This document shows, piece by piece, positions 16,480 through 27,146 of a stretch of DNA of 64,000 nt; the stretch's first letter is position 1, and each line of letters starts with the position of its first letter. Source of the DNA: CAYOXX01 sp964408025 (GTDB taxonomy: Bacteria; Acidobacteriota; DATKUA01); assembly GCA_964408025.1 (NCBI GenBank), contig CAYOXX010000001.1:124001-188000 (forward strand), written 5' to 3'. The notes below the pieces were generated by a model. That model saw nothing but the letters and a program-made list of their open reading frames with translations, searched no databases and was not told where the DNA came from. The position numbers and the translations under genes are program-made.

Positions 16480-18473
16480 ATGAGCCGGGACGAAACCAAT
16501 CACGAATCGGAGCGTGAGGCCGTCCTGACAAACTCCGTGCAGCCGTGGCAGCCGATACTGCTGGCTCTGGTTTCCATGTGGGTGCTCTTCTATCCTCTGC
16601 TGGAGCGGGGCGCCGAGGAGACCGAAATCCAGGGGGACTCGGTAAAATATTTCGCCTGGTTGCAAACGGTGTTCGAAGACGGCGACCTGCAGTTCGCCGA
16701 CGACTTCGCCGAGCTGAATCCCGGCATCTCCGAATTCCACCTCCGGATTCTGCCCAGCGGCCACACGCCCAACTACTTCACCATCGGGGCGCCGGTCCTC
16801 TGGTCGCCCTTCTACCTGGCCGGCAAAGCCTTCGTCGGTTTGGTCGGTGTCCCCGACCGGGCCGCGGAGCTAGATATCCTCATCGCCGCTGTGCGCTTCG
16901 GCACGCGATGCTACGCTGTCCTGGCGCTCTTCCTGATGTTTTTCATAACAAGGCGATTTTTCGATTCCAGGATCGCCCTGCTCGGATCGCTCGCCGCCTA
17001 CTTCGGCACCGCCTTCTACCTCTACGGCCAGTTCAACACCGTCAACTCCCACGCCGCCGGCGCCTTCTGCTGCGCCCTGTTCGTCTACTACTGCCTGAGG
17101 ACGGGTCCGGACAGGGGCGTCCGCCGCTGGGCGATAGTCGGCCTGCTCGCCGGCCTGGTGATCCTCTGCCGCCTGCAGGATTGCGTCCTGCTTCTCTGGC
17201 TGGCAGTGGAGCAAGCCCCGAGGCTTACGGCAGCTCTCAGGCGACCTTCGTCGCTGCCGAGACTTCTCCTGCGCTACCTCGTCGCTCTGGTTGTTCTGCT
17301 TCTCGTCCTGGCGTCACAAATAGTCGCCTGGACCGTAATCTTCGGGCCGTTCAAGTCCCCGCTCGACTACAACGCCAACCAGGCTTTCTGGACGCGGCCG
17401 GAGTTATTGAACACCCTTTTCTCGTCCCGGCACGGGCTTTTCAGTTGGCACCCGCTGACATACCTGGCGATAATCGGATTGGTCTGCATGCTGTTTCGCC
17501 ACAGGAAGGAGGCGATGGCGGCGCTGGCGGTCTTCCTGGCGCTGTTTTTTGTGAACGCCGCCATGGCCGACTGGTGGGGTGGCCACTCCTTCGGCATGCG
17601 CCGCTTCGTCAGCCTTTCGTTTGTATTCGCCATCGGTATCACCGCCTTCGCCGAAGCCTTCGCGGCGCTGTTGAAAAAGCGCGCGGAGGCGGCAGTGTTG
17701 GTCGGGGTGCTGCTGCTGGCGTGGTGGAACGTCGACCTGGCGGGACTATACCTCGACGACACAATACCCCACGACAACCCACCACCCATGGAGGCAGTGG
17801 CGGCCCGGCAGTTGGACAGCTGGTTCTTCGGCTACCCGTTCGCCTTCCCGGGAAACCTGATTCAGTCGCGGCTGCTGGGCGTCGAGTCCTACAGCGAGGC
17901 CGACTGGCTCGCTTCCCGTTACCTGTTCTATCGTCATGGTAACCTGGGTGGCGTAATCGAGCCCGGGTTCCCTTCCTTCAGGGACGGCTTCAGCAGGCCG
18001 AGAGGGAGCGGGGGCGGGACTGCGGCCTACCGACTGCTCGGCGGCCCAAAGGGTGTTGTGCTGCTCAACCGGCGCCATCTATTACCGGAGGAGCCGGTCA
18101 GGACTCTGGCCATCGACGCGGAAGTCATCTCGCAACTCGACGGCGACGAGGTGCCGGTGATCGAGGTGGTCATCAACGGCCGCCAGCTCAAGGTCCTCTC
18201 GGGCACGCGGGGCTTGGTTTACCTGTGGGGGCCCGTCTTCTTCCGCACAAGCGACTGGCGCCTGGGAATGAACAAGCTGGAGTTGAACCTACTAGTCGGC
18301 CGCCGGGATCGCCTCGAGCGCTACCGCAGCCGGGGATTCGATCCCTCCGCGGACGACAGCCTTGTTGCCAACGCCGGGCAGTACCGGCTCAGGATCTATC
18401 TGCTCAAGTTCTACGACAGGAAGATCTCCAATCTCGAGGGTTACGAGACGAGGTCGCGAAGGAGGCAGCGCAA

Positions 18474-18477
<4 letters not shown>
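16480..18477 (+). CDS. Polytopic GT-C-like membrane protein
   Basis: A 665-residue protein with a short cytoplasmic N-terminus, TM1 at about 23-40, about ten further membrane segments to residue 425, and a C-terminal periplasmic domain of about 220 residues. The first loop has GDSVKYFAWLQ, the acidic D-x motif typical of dolichyl/polyprenyl-phosphate-dependent GT-C transferases. The substrate is unknown. ATG at 16480 follows GCGGGAGATTC. Its stop codon overlaps the stop of the convergent sigma-54 regulator by four bases (18474-18477). Confidence 0.7.
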
Positions 18478-19826
<1,349 letters not shown>

Positions 19827-19914
19827 TCCCGGCCTCCTCAGAGGCCGAGTATACCATAGCGATTTCCTCAGCTATACGCTCGGGGCGCGGACGCGCTTGC
19901 TCCCCGCTCGCGTC

Positions 19915-22206
19915 CTAAAGCACCCAGGCGTAGCCGAGCTTGACGAAGAAAGTGCGGTCCGCCTGGGTGAGGCGGTATTGCTGGCTCCCGAAGTAGTTAT
20001 CGGAGTAGCCGACGAAGAGCACGGTGCGCGGATTGAGCTTGTAAGAGAAGAGGAACTGGGTGAAGAGGTGTTTGTATTGCGGGTCGATCTCGAATGTGTA
20101 GAGACCGGCGTTGTAGTTGTAGTCGACGTACTGCAGGATCGAGCGGATAAAAGTGCGCGTGTTGAACTGATAACTGGCAGTCAGTTGGCTGATGTTGGCA
20201 GTGTAAAGGCGTCCTTCTTCGACGGTCAGCCGCTCGAATGTGTGGTTAAAAATCAGACGAAGATGGAGGCCGAGGTTGCAAGTGAAGTTAGGTGCAAGAC
20301 GCATCCTCCTGCCTGGCCGCGTGTTGGCGTAGTCGATACGGTCGCCAAAGTCTCCTTCAAAACCGACGGTTAGGTTGCCCGCCGGCATAAAACTGGCGCC
20401 ACAATGGAAGCCGTTCAGATCGAATTCTACGCTGCTGTATACCTCGCGGCGGCTATGCAGCCAGAATTCTAGATTCGACTGCATCGGCCCCCCGTAATGA
20501 TACCTGAGCAAGAAAATACTGTTAATCAGGTTTCCGTAGTGATCCTGAAGGTAAATGTATTCACCGTCCACCCTCATCAATGAATACCGGCTTCCTGACC
20601 TTGGAATCCAGTTATAGCCGGTGCCCAGGATGTAGCGTCGATAGCCCACTCGGGGAATGAAGCCGAGGTCGGCGCGGAAGTTACGGCCGATGTCGGTGTA
20701 GCTCCCCCACCATCCCAAAGCACTCGTACTGTAGCTGTACTCGCCATGGGGTCTTGCATTGTGGAAATAGCGGATGATTAAGGCGCTGTCTCCGAAGTCG
20801 CCGCTGGGTTGACCGAACTCGGCGGCGATGCCATCGGGATATCGGGTGCTCGAGCCAAGGAGTTGCACGCTGATCCTATCGCTGTTGGAGGGGCGTAAGT
20901 CGCCGTCGAAGCCGATAAGGCGGTTGAAGTAGTCATCTCCCTCGCGATCGGTGGCCAGGAGGCCGAGAGTGTATCTCCTGCCGATATCGCGCTTGTAGCG
21001 GAAGACCGAGGAGGTGTTGGCCATCGCCAGCGAGGCGGCGCCGGAGCTCTGGCTGCTGGGGAAGATCAGGTTGGTGATGTCATCGCGTACCACGTAGGCG
21101 CCTATCGTATCAGCGCCCTCCTTACCGCTCAGCTTTAGCCCCCAGGAGGGATCGCGCATGGTGCGGGTATAGACGGCATCGAGAGTGGTGTCGAAGAAAT
21201 CGGCTCCCTCGGTGAAGAAGGGACGTCTTTCCTCGTAGATGAGGGCGAAAGGTTCGTTGATGTCGAGCTGCAGGGCATCGGCTTCCACCTGGGAGAAATC
21301 GGGATTCGCCGTCGCACTCAACGTCAGGTTGGTGGTAATCCCCCAACGAGCAGTAAGACCGACTTCGGCGCTCTGGTCGCGTTTCTCAAAGTCTCCGCCT
21401 GGCATTTCGCTGCGCTCATCCGTGCGCACGGCGGTTACGGTGGGGTTGATCTCGACGTTGCGGCCGGGACTGACCTCCTCGAATCCCCTGAATTTGTCAA
21501 ATTGGCAGAGCCAGCAGTCGTTGCTGCGATCCCAGGTAACCGAATTAAACCAGCGCTGTATGTCACGGTTATAGCAGCGTTCGGGAGTTATCCCCCATAC
21601 CTGGTCCCCACCGGTGCGCTGGAAGCGAAGCTGGTTGAAGGGTATCGCCATCTCTACGGCGTAGCCCCAGTCATATGTTTGCCCCGCCGAGTCCCAGATC
21701 GCGTCCCATCCTCGGTCCCATTGAACTAAGTGGTAAATCTCGTCTCTTTGGACGCCGAGCGGATTGCAACTGAATATGAAAGCACGGCGTTCGTCGTTAA
21801 AGGTGTCCAGCCACACCCTTATGAAATCATCATCCCAGTCACTGTCGCGGTCAGTCAGGTGGGCGCGGATCGCCGATGGCTCCGGGTCGTGGGCGCGGAA
21901 AGCGACGTAGAGATGCGATTGGTTATAGGTAAGTAAAAACTCGGTGCGTACCTGCGCCGGCACGTTATCCCCTGGTGAAATCTCGTAGGGCAGCTCGAGC
22001 ACGAGCGCGTTTTCCCATGCCTCGTCGTCGAGGACGCCGTCGACTTTCACACTCGAATCTGTCCGGGGAACAATGTAAGGATCTTCCGGCGTTCCGGAAC
22101 CTTCGTTCGGCGCACCGATTCCACCCTCAACCAACGGCGACGTGAATGTTAAAAGAATTAAACTTAATAGAAATGCAACTGCACTACTTAAAAATGTAAT
22201 TCGCAT
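19915..22206 (-). CDS. CBM9-like plus DUF5916 outer-membrane barrel protein, copy 1
   Basis: A 763-residue exported protein. Signal peptide about 1-28, then a short Gly/Pro-rich linker, a CBM9-like beta-sandwich (about 50-240: VDGVLDDEAWENALVLEL, LYVAFRAHDPEPSAIRAHL, DTFNDERRAFIF), and a DUF5916 region (about 260-763) with ANPDFSQVEADALQLDIN and RRPFFTEGADFF, predicted to form a large outer-membrane beta-barrel. The last ten residues FVKLGYAWVL are shared by all copies and end on alternating hydrophobics like a terminal barrel strand. A C-x-x-C pair (CWLC, near residue 235) precedes the barrel. Ligand unknown. Last gene of the four-gene run by transcription order; the sigma-54 regulator lies 88 bp upstream of its promoter-distal end on the same strand. 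Confidence 0.85.
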   Translation of the reverse strand: MRITFLSSAVAFLLSLILLTFTSPLVEGGIGAPNEGSGTPEDPYIVPRTDSSVKVDGVLDDEAWENALVLELPYEISPGDNVPAQVRTEFLLTYNQSHLYVAFRAHDPEPSAIRAHLTDRDSDWDDDFIRVWLDTFNDERRAFIFSCNPLGVQRDEIYHLVQWDRGWDAIWDSAGQTYDWGYAVEMAIPFNQLRFQRTGGDQVWGITPERCYNRDIQRWFNSVTWDRSNDCWLCQFDKFRGFEEVSPGRNVEINPTVTAVRTDERSEMPGGDFEKRDQSAEVGLTARWGITTNLTLSATANPDFSQVEADALQLDINEPFALIYEERRPFFTEGADFFDTTLDAVYTRTMRDPSWGLKLSGKEGADTIGAYVVRDDITNLIFPSSQSSGAASLAMANTSSVFRYKRDIGRRYTLGLLATDREGDDYFNRLIGFDGDLRPSNSDRISVQLLGSSTRYPDGIAAEFGQPSGDFGDSALIIRYFHNARPHGEYSYSTSALGWWGSYTDIGRNFRADLGFIPRVGYRRYILGTGYNWIPRSGSRYSLMRVDGEYIYLQDHYGNLINSIFLLRYHYGGPMQSNLEFWLHSRREVYSSVEFDLNGFHCGASFMPAGNLTVGFEGDFGDRIDYANTRPGRRMRLAPNFTCNLGLHLRLIFNHTFERLTVEEGRLYTANISQLTASYQFNTRTFIRSILQYVDYNYNAGLYTFEIDPQYKHLFTQFLFSYKLNPRTVLFVGYSDNYFGSQQYRLTQADRTFFVKLGYAWVL

Positions 22207-22289
22207 GGCATTCCCCTTCCGAAATAAATTGTCTTGAACACCAGCCAGCCTTGCTGTTCCTCCTTATCTCTTAATGGCCGGCAAGTTAT

Positions 22290-24575
22290 CTAAAGTACCC
22301 AGGCGTAGCCGAGCTTGACGAAGAATGTGCGGTCGGCCTGCGTGATGCCGAAATCGTGACTGCCTACGTGGTTGTCGGAGTAGCCGATGAAGAGCACCGT
22401 GCGCGGATTGAGCTTGTAAGAGAAGAGGAACTGGGTGAAGAGGTGCCTGTATTGCGGGTCGATCTCGAAGGTGTAGAGACCGGCGTTGTAGCAGTAGTCG
22501 ACGTACTGCAGGATCGAGCGGAGGAAGGTGCGAGTGTTGAACTGATAAACCGCCGTTGCCTGGCTGATATTTGCGGTGTATAGCCGCCCTGAATCGACGT
22601 TGAGACGTTCGAAGTCGTGTCCGACGCTCAAGCGCAGATGGCGACCGACATTGTAGGTGATTGATGAGTTGAGTCGTAGCTGTTTACCCCGCATCGTGTT
22701 GTCATAATCGATACGATCACCAAAGATGCATAAAAAACCGAGGTGAAGGTCGCGCGTCGGCCTTATTTCGGAGGACAATTGGAGTCCGGTTTGGTCGAAC
22801 TCGACGTTGTTATATCTCTCGCGGGATCTGCTCAAAAGTAAACCAAAGTGAGATTGCATCGGACCAAAATAGTGCCACCAGAAATAAGTAGTCCCATCGA
22901 GAATGTTTCCCTCTTGATCCTCAAATATGTCGAATTCGCCACCAAGCACCATTCTCGAGTACCAGCTTCCCGGCCTGGCGTTCCAGTTATATTGCGTACC
23001 CACACGGTAATGTCGGAAGTCAACTCTGGGCCGGAAGCCGAGATCAGCGCGGAATCCCATATCGTAGCTCTGGTAGCGGGCCCAATATTCAATCGTCCTT
23101 GAGAAGTGCTGGTAGTTAACGTCGAAAGCCGTGCCGCCGAACGATCCTTGTTGCTGGTCGAACTCGGCTGCAACTTCGTCGGGGTATCGGGTAGCCGAAT
23201 GGAGAAAAACAACCTGTAAGCGGTCCATATCAGTTATTCGAAAATCGCCGGTAAAGCCGAGCAGGCGGTTGAAGTAGTCATCTCCCTCGCGGTCGGTGGC
23301 CAGAACACCGAGGGTGTATCTGCTGCCGATATCGCGCTTGTAGCGGAAAACCGCCGATGAGTTAGCCATCGCAAGCGAGGTGGCGCGCGAACCCTGGTTG
23401 CCGGGGAAGAGGATGTTGGTTATCTCGTCGCGCACGAAGAAGGCACCGATGGTGTTGGCGCCTTCTTTTCCGGTGAGTTTGAATCCCCACAAGGGATCGC
23501 GGATGGTGCGGGTGTAGACGGCGTTGAGGTAGACGTTATCAATATCGGCAAAGCGGGTTGTGAAGAAATCAGTGCCTTCCGTAAAGAATTGCCGCTTCTC
23601 AGGATAGTAGAGCGCAAACGGCTGGTTGATGTCGAGCTGCAGGGCGTCGGCCTCTACCTGGGAGAAGTCGGGATTCGCCGTCGCGCTCAGCGTGATACTG
23701 GGCGTTATCCCCCAAGAAGTGGTAATGCCTGCTTCGGCCTCCCGTTTCCGCGTCTCGAAGTCGCCGTCGGGGAATTCGCTCCGCTCGTCAGCGCGCAAGG
23801 CGGTAAGTGTTGGTGTGATCTCGATGTTGCGACCAGGCGTGGCGCCGTCGAATCCTTCGATCTTGCTTGCCTGACAAAGGTAACAGTTGTTGCTACGGTC
23901 TCGCGGGGTGATCTCAATACAATGCAAGACATCGCGTGGGTAGTTGCGACGGGCGTTGAAGCCCCAGATCTGATTGCCCTCGGAGCGCTGAAAGCGTAGG
24001 GAAGAAAAAGGTATCACCATTTCGACAGCGTAACCCCATTCGAAGATACACCCAACGGAATCGTAGATGGTGTCCCAATTAATGTTGTAATCATTTTCGG
24101 TCATAATGGCGTCTTCCTGAACGCCCACCGCGTTTGACCAAAGGAAGAAGCTTCGGCGTTCGTCGTTAAATGTGTCCAGAACGATACCGACGAAGTCATC
24201 GCCGTAGTTATGATCCCTATCTGAGAAGCGGACTCTGATCGCCGAGGGGTCGGGGTCGTAGGCGCGGAAGGCGGCGTAGAGATTGTCTTCGTCATAGGTC
24301 AGCAGCACCTCGGTGCGCACTGGCGGCGGCACGTTCTCGCCAGGTTGGACCTCGTAGTTCAGCTCGAGCACAAGGGCGTTTTCCCATGCCTCGTCGTCGA
24401 GGACGCCGTCGACTCTCACACTTGTATCGGTCCGGGGAACCACGTAAGGATCTTCCGGCGTTCCAGAACCTTCGTTCGGCGCACCGATTCCACCCTCAAC
24501 CAACGGCGACGTGACTGCTAAAAGAATTAAACTAAATAGAAATGCAACGGCACTGCTTAAAGATGTAGTTCGCAT
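22290..24575 (-). CDS. CBM9-like plus DUF5916 outer-membrane barrel protein, copy 2
   Basis: A 761-residue paralogue of copy 1 with the same plan: signal peptide and linker nearly identical through GGIGAPNEGSGTPEDPY, CBM9-like domain, CYLC pair, NPDFSQVEADALQLDIN and KRQFFTEGTDFF motifs, and a barrel. The final hundred or so residues (from RLYTANISQ to FVKLGYAWVL) are almost the same as in copy 1, whereas residues about 450-640 differ strongly. This pattern fits recent duplication with either gene conversion at the ends or diversification of surface loops. A GGAAGGAGAATGCC leader precedes the ATG. Confidence 0.85.
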   Translation of the reverse strand: MRTTSLSSAVAFLFSLILLAVTSPLVEGGIGAPNEGSGTPEDPYVVPRTDTSVRVDGVLDDEAWENALVLELNYEVQPGENVPPPVRTEVLLTYDEDNLYAAFRAYDPDPSAIRVRFSDRDHNYGDDFVGIVLDTFNDERRSFFLWSNAVGVQEDAIMTENDYNINWDTIYDSVGCIFEWGYAVEMVIPFSSLRFQRSEGNQIWGFNARRNYPRDVLHCIEITPRDRSNNCYLCQASKIEGFDGATPGRNIEITPTLTALRADERSEFPDGDFETRKREAEAGITTSWGITPSITLSATANPDFSQVEADALQLDINQPFALYYPEKRQFFTEGTDFFTTRFADIDNVYLNAVYTRTIRDPLWGFKLTGKEGANTIGAFFVRDEITNILFPGNQGSRATSLAMANSSAVFRYKRDIGSRYTLGVLATDREGDDYFNRLLGFTGDFRITDMDRLQVVFLHSATRYPDEVAAEFDQQQGSFGGTAFDVNYQHFSRTIEYWARYQSYDMGFRADLGFRPRVDFRHYRVGTQYNWNARPGSWYSRMVLGGEFDIFEDQEGNILDGTTYFWWHYFGPMQSHFGLLLSRSRERYNNVEFDQTGLQLSSEIRPTRDLHLGFLCIFGDRIDYDNTMRGKQLRLNSSITYNVGRHLRLSVGHDFERLNVDSGRLYTANISQATAVYQFNTRTFLRSILQYVDYCYNAGLYTFEIDPQYRHLFTQFLFSYKLNPRTVLFIGYSDNHVGSHDFGITQADRTFFVKLGYAWVL

Positions 24576-24658
24576 GGCATTCTCCTTCCGAATTAAATTG
24601 TCTTGATCACCGAACAGCCTTATGGTCCCTCCTTATCTATTGACGTCCGTCGAGTTAC

Positions 24659-26938
24659 CTACAGCACCCAGGCGTAGCCGAGCTTGACGAAGAACGTTCG
24701 GTCGGCCTGGACGAGGCGGTAGTCCTGGGTGCCGAAGTAGTTGTCGGAATAGCCGATGAAAAGGACCGTCTGCGGATTGATCTTGTAGGAGAAGAGGAGT
24801 TGGGTGAAGAGGTCGTTGGATCTACGGTCAACTAAATCATCGTATAAATCGGTATTGCGCCTGATGTCGGAGTACTGCAGGACGACGCGGAAGAAGGTGC
24901 GCAGGTTGAACTGGTACCTGATTCTGGCCTCCGAAAGGTTTGCCAGGAAGAGCCGCTCGCCTCCGACAGTCAGGCTTGTGATTCTGTGCTGCACATAAAG
25001 GTACAGATTTCGCCCGATATTGATCCTTACCCAGGGGCTTATGGTGTTGCGAAAGGCCTCGCGACCGTGCTCGTAGTCGATCCAACCGCCGGGGAGCCAG
25101 CCGCCGATGCCGGTATGCAAGAAACCGGTCGGCTGGAAGTTGAAATAGATCTCCATGAAATTGTGTACCGTCGAGAGGTCTCCGAAATTCTGCCGCCGCC
25201 GCCCTCCGGTGATCAGGAAGAATGATTGCATCGGCCCGGAGCACCCGAACTCCGCCTCGAATTCCCGTTCGATCAAGTTGCCGTCTCCGCCGACGTTGAA
25301 GCTCTCGTCCCAGTCGAAGCCGACGAACCAGTCGGAGAGGAAGCCGTTGCCATCGCTGTACCAACGCCGCTCCGCACCAACGTAATAATAGCGGATACCG
25401 GTTCTGGGGATAAAACCGAGGTCAGCCCGGAAACTGGCATCCAGACTATGGTATCCCGCCACCGCACTCCAGTTCCTTGTTTCGTGAGCGTAGCGGACTG
25501 CATATGCAGTGCCGCCGAAGCTGCCCTGGGGCTGGTCGAACTCGGCAGCGGTAGCGTCGTCGTAGCGTGTTGCCGAACCGAGGAATTGGAACATGAAAGT
25601 GTCGTGGGACGTGTGCCGGAAGAAGCCATCGGCGCCGTAGACCCGGTTGTAGTAATCGCCGGCCTCACGGTCGGTGGCCATTAAGCCGATCGACGAGTTT
25701 CGCCCTATGTCGCGGCGGTAGCGGAAGACCGAGGACGAGTTCCCCATGCTAAGAGAGGTGGAATCCGAACCTTCGCTGCCGGGGAATATCAGGTTGGTCA
25801 TCTCGTCGCGAACGAAGTAAGCGCCGATCGCGTTGGCCCCCTCCTTACCCGTCAGCTTCAGTCCCCAGGACGGATCGCGCATGGTGCGCGTGTAGACAAC
25901 GTCAAACCAGGTCCGGAAAAAATCGGCCCCTTCGGTGAAGAAAGGACGCCGCTCGGGAAAGTATAGTGCAAACGGCTCGTTGACGTCGAGTTGCATGGCG
26001 TCGGCCTCGACCTGCGAGAAGTCCGGATTGACGGCTGTGCTCAGCATTAGGTTGGGCGTCATGCCCCAGCGGGCTGTGAGGCCGACCTCGGCGTCCTGGT
26101 GCGTCCTTTCGAACTCGCCGCCGGGCAGCTCGTCGCGCTCGTCGGTGCGCGCCGCGGTGACGGTGGGAGCGATCTCGAGGTTCCGACCGGGCGTGGCCTC
26201 TTCGAAGCCGATGAGCTTGATCGTCTGGCACAGGTAACAGTTGCGGTTGCGGTCGCGGGGAAAGACGCCGATGCGATGCCGCACATTTCGCGGGTACCAG
26301 CGGATAGCGTCGAATCCCCAAACCTGATCTCCACCAGCGCGTTGAAACCGAAGCGACGAGAAGGGGATTGCCAGCTCGACTGCATAACCCCAGTCGTATA
26401 CCCGGCCCTTCGAGTCCCAGATGGCGTCCCAGCTCATGTCATTAGAAAATTGACCTCCCGCCTCGCTCTCTGTCTGGTCAATCTGGACTCCGAGAGGGTT
26501 GATATAAAATCCGAAAGCACGGCGCTCGTCATCAAACGTATCGAAGACAATCCCGACGATATCGTCGGCCCAGGTGTCGAAGCTGTCGCGATCGTTCAGG
26601 TGAGCGCGGATCGCCGACGGCTCGGGATCGTAGGCACGAAAAGCCACGTATAGGTGCGATTCGCTGTACGCGATCAGCACCTCGGTCCGCGCCGGCGGCT
26701 CGACGTTCTCGCCGGGCCAAACTTCATAGTTCAACTCCAGCAGAAGGGCGTTCTCCCAGGCCTCCTCATCCAGCATGCCGTCGATTCGCACTCCGGCGGC
26801 GATCAGCGGCACCATGTAAATCGGCCTTCCGTCGGCAGTCGTGGCGGTGGGTATTTCATCGTCGGCGCGGAGCTGAGCAATGGCAAATGAGATCAACAAC
26901 GAGACTACAATTAACGATTTCAGAGCGGCTCTGGACAT
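24659..26938 (-). CDS. CBM9-like plus DUF5916 outer-membrane barrel protein, copy 3
   Basis: A 759-residue paralogue. The signal peptide (LIVVSLLISFAIAQLRA) and the linker (TATTADGRPIYMVP) are different from copies 1 and 2 but the CBM9-like region (GMLDEEAWENALLLELNYE) and the DUF5916 core (NPDFSQVEADAMQLDVNEPFA, RRPFFTEGADFF) are conserved, as is the CYLC pair. The C-terminal segment has an RRNTDLYDDLVDRRSNDLFTQLLFSYK pattern also found in copy 4 and in the remnant at 50385. Predicted to be surface-exposed through the outer membrane; substrate unknown. Confidence 0.85.
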   Translation of the reverse strand: MSRAALKSLIVVSLLISFAIAQLRADDEIPTATTADGRPIYMVPLIAAGVRIDGMLDEEAWENALLLELNYEVWPGENVEPPARTEVLIAYSESHLYVAFRAYDPEPSAIRAHLNDRDSFDTWADDIVGIVFDTFDDERRAFGFYINPLGVQIDQTESEAGGQFSNDMSWDAIWDSKGRVYDWGYAVELAIPFSSLRFQRAGGDQVWGFDAIRWYPRNVRHRIGVFPRDRNRNCYLCQTIKLIGFEEATPGRNLEIAPTVTAARTDERDELPGGEFERTHQDAEVGLTARWGMTPNLMLSTAVNPDFSQVEADAMQLDVNEPFALYFPERRPFFTEGADFFRTWFDVVYTRTMRDPSWGLKLTGKEGANAIGAYFVRDEMTNLIFPGSEGSDSTSLSMGNSSSVFRYRRDIGRNSSIGLMATDREAGDYYNRVYGADGFFRHTSHDTFMFQFLGSATRYDDATAAEFDQPQGSFGGTAYAVRYAHETRNWSAVAGYHSLDASFRADLGFIPRTGIRYYYVGAERRWYSDGNGFLSDWFVGFDWDESFNVGGDGNLIEREFEAEFGCSGPMQSFFLITGGRRRQNFGDLSTVHNFMEIYFNFQPTGFLHTGIGGWLPGGWIDYEHGREAFRNTISPWVRINIGRNLYLYVQHRITSLTVGGERLFLANLSEARIRYQFNLRTFFRVVLQYSDIRRNTDLYDDLVDRRSNDLFTQLLFSYKINPQTVLFIGYSDNYFGTQDYRLVQADRTFFVKLGYAWVL

Positions 26939-27146
26939 CGCAATTCCTCCTGATATCTGTTCCCACTGCCGCTCAGTCTGTTAGGTTCACGGTTTGGAAT
27001 TATCGCTTTATAAATATTCATCACCGTTATCCGTCTAGTCGCCCTTTCGACACGCTGAGCAAAAGCTGATCACACCTCGATGACCGAATATCGATGGATC
27101 CTGACTCAACTCTACGAAAACCTCCGGTGATGCTGTGCTCACGGCG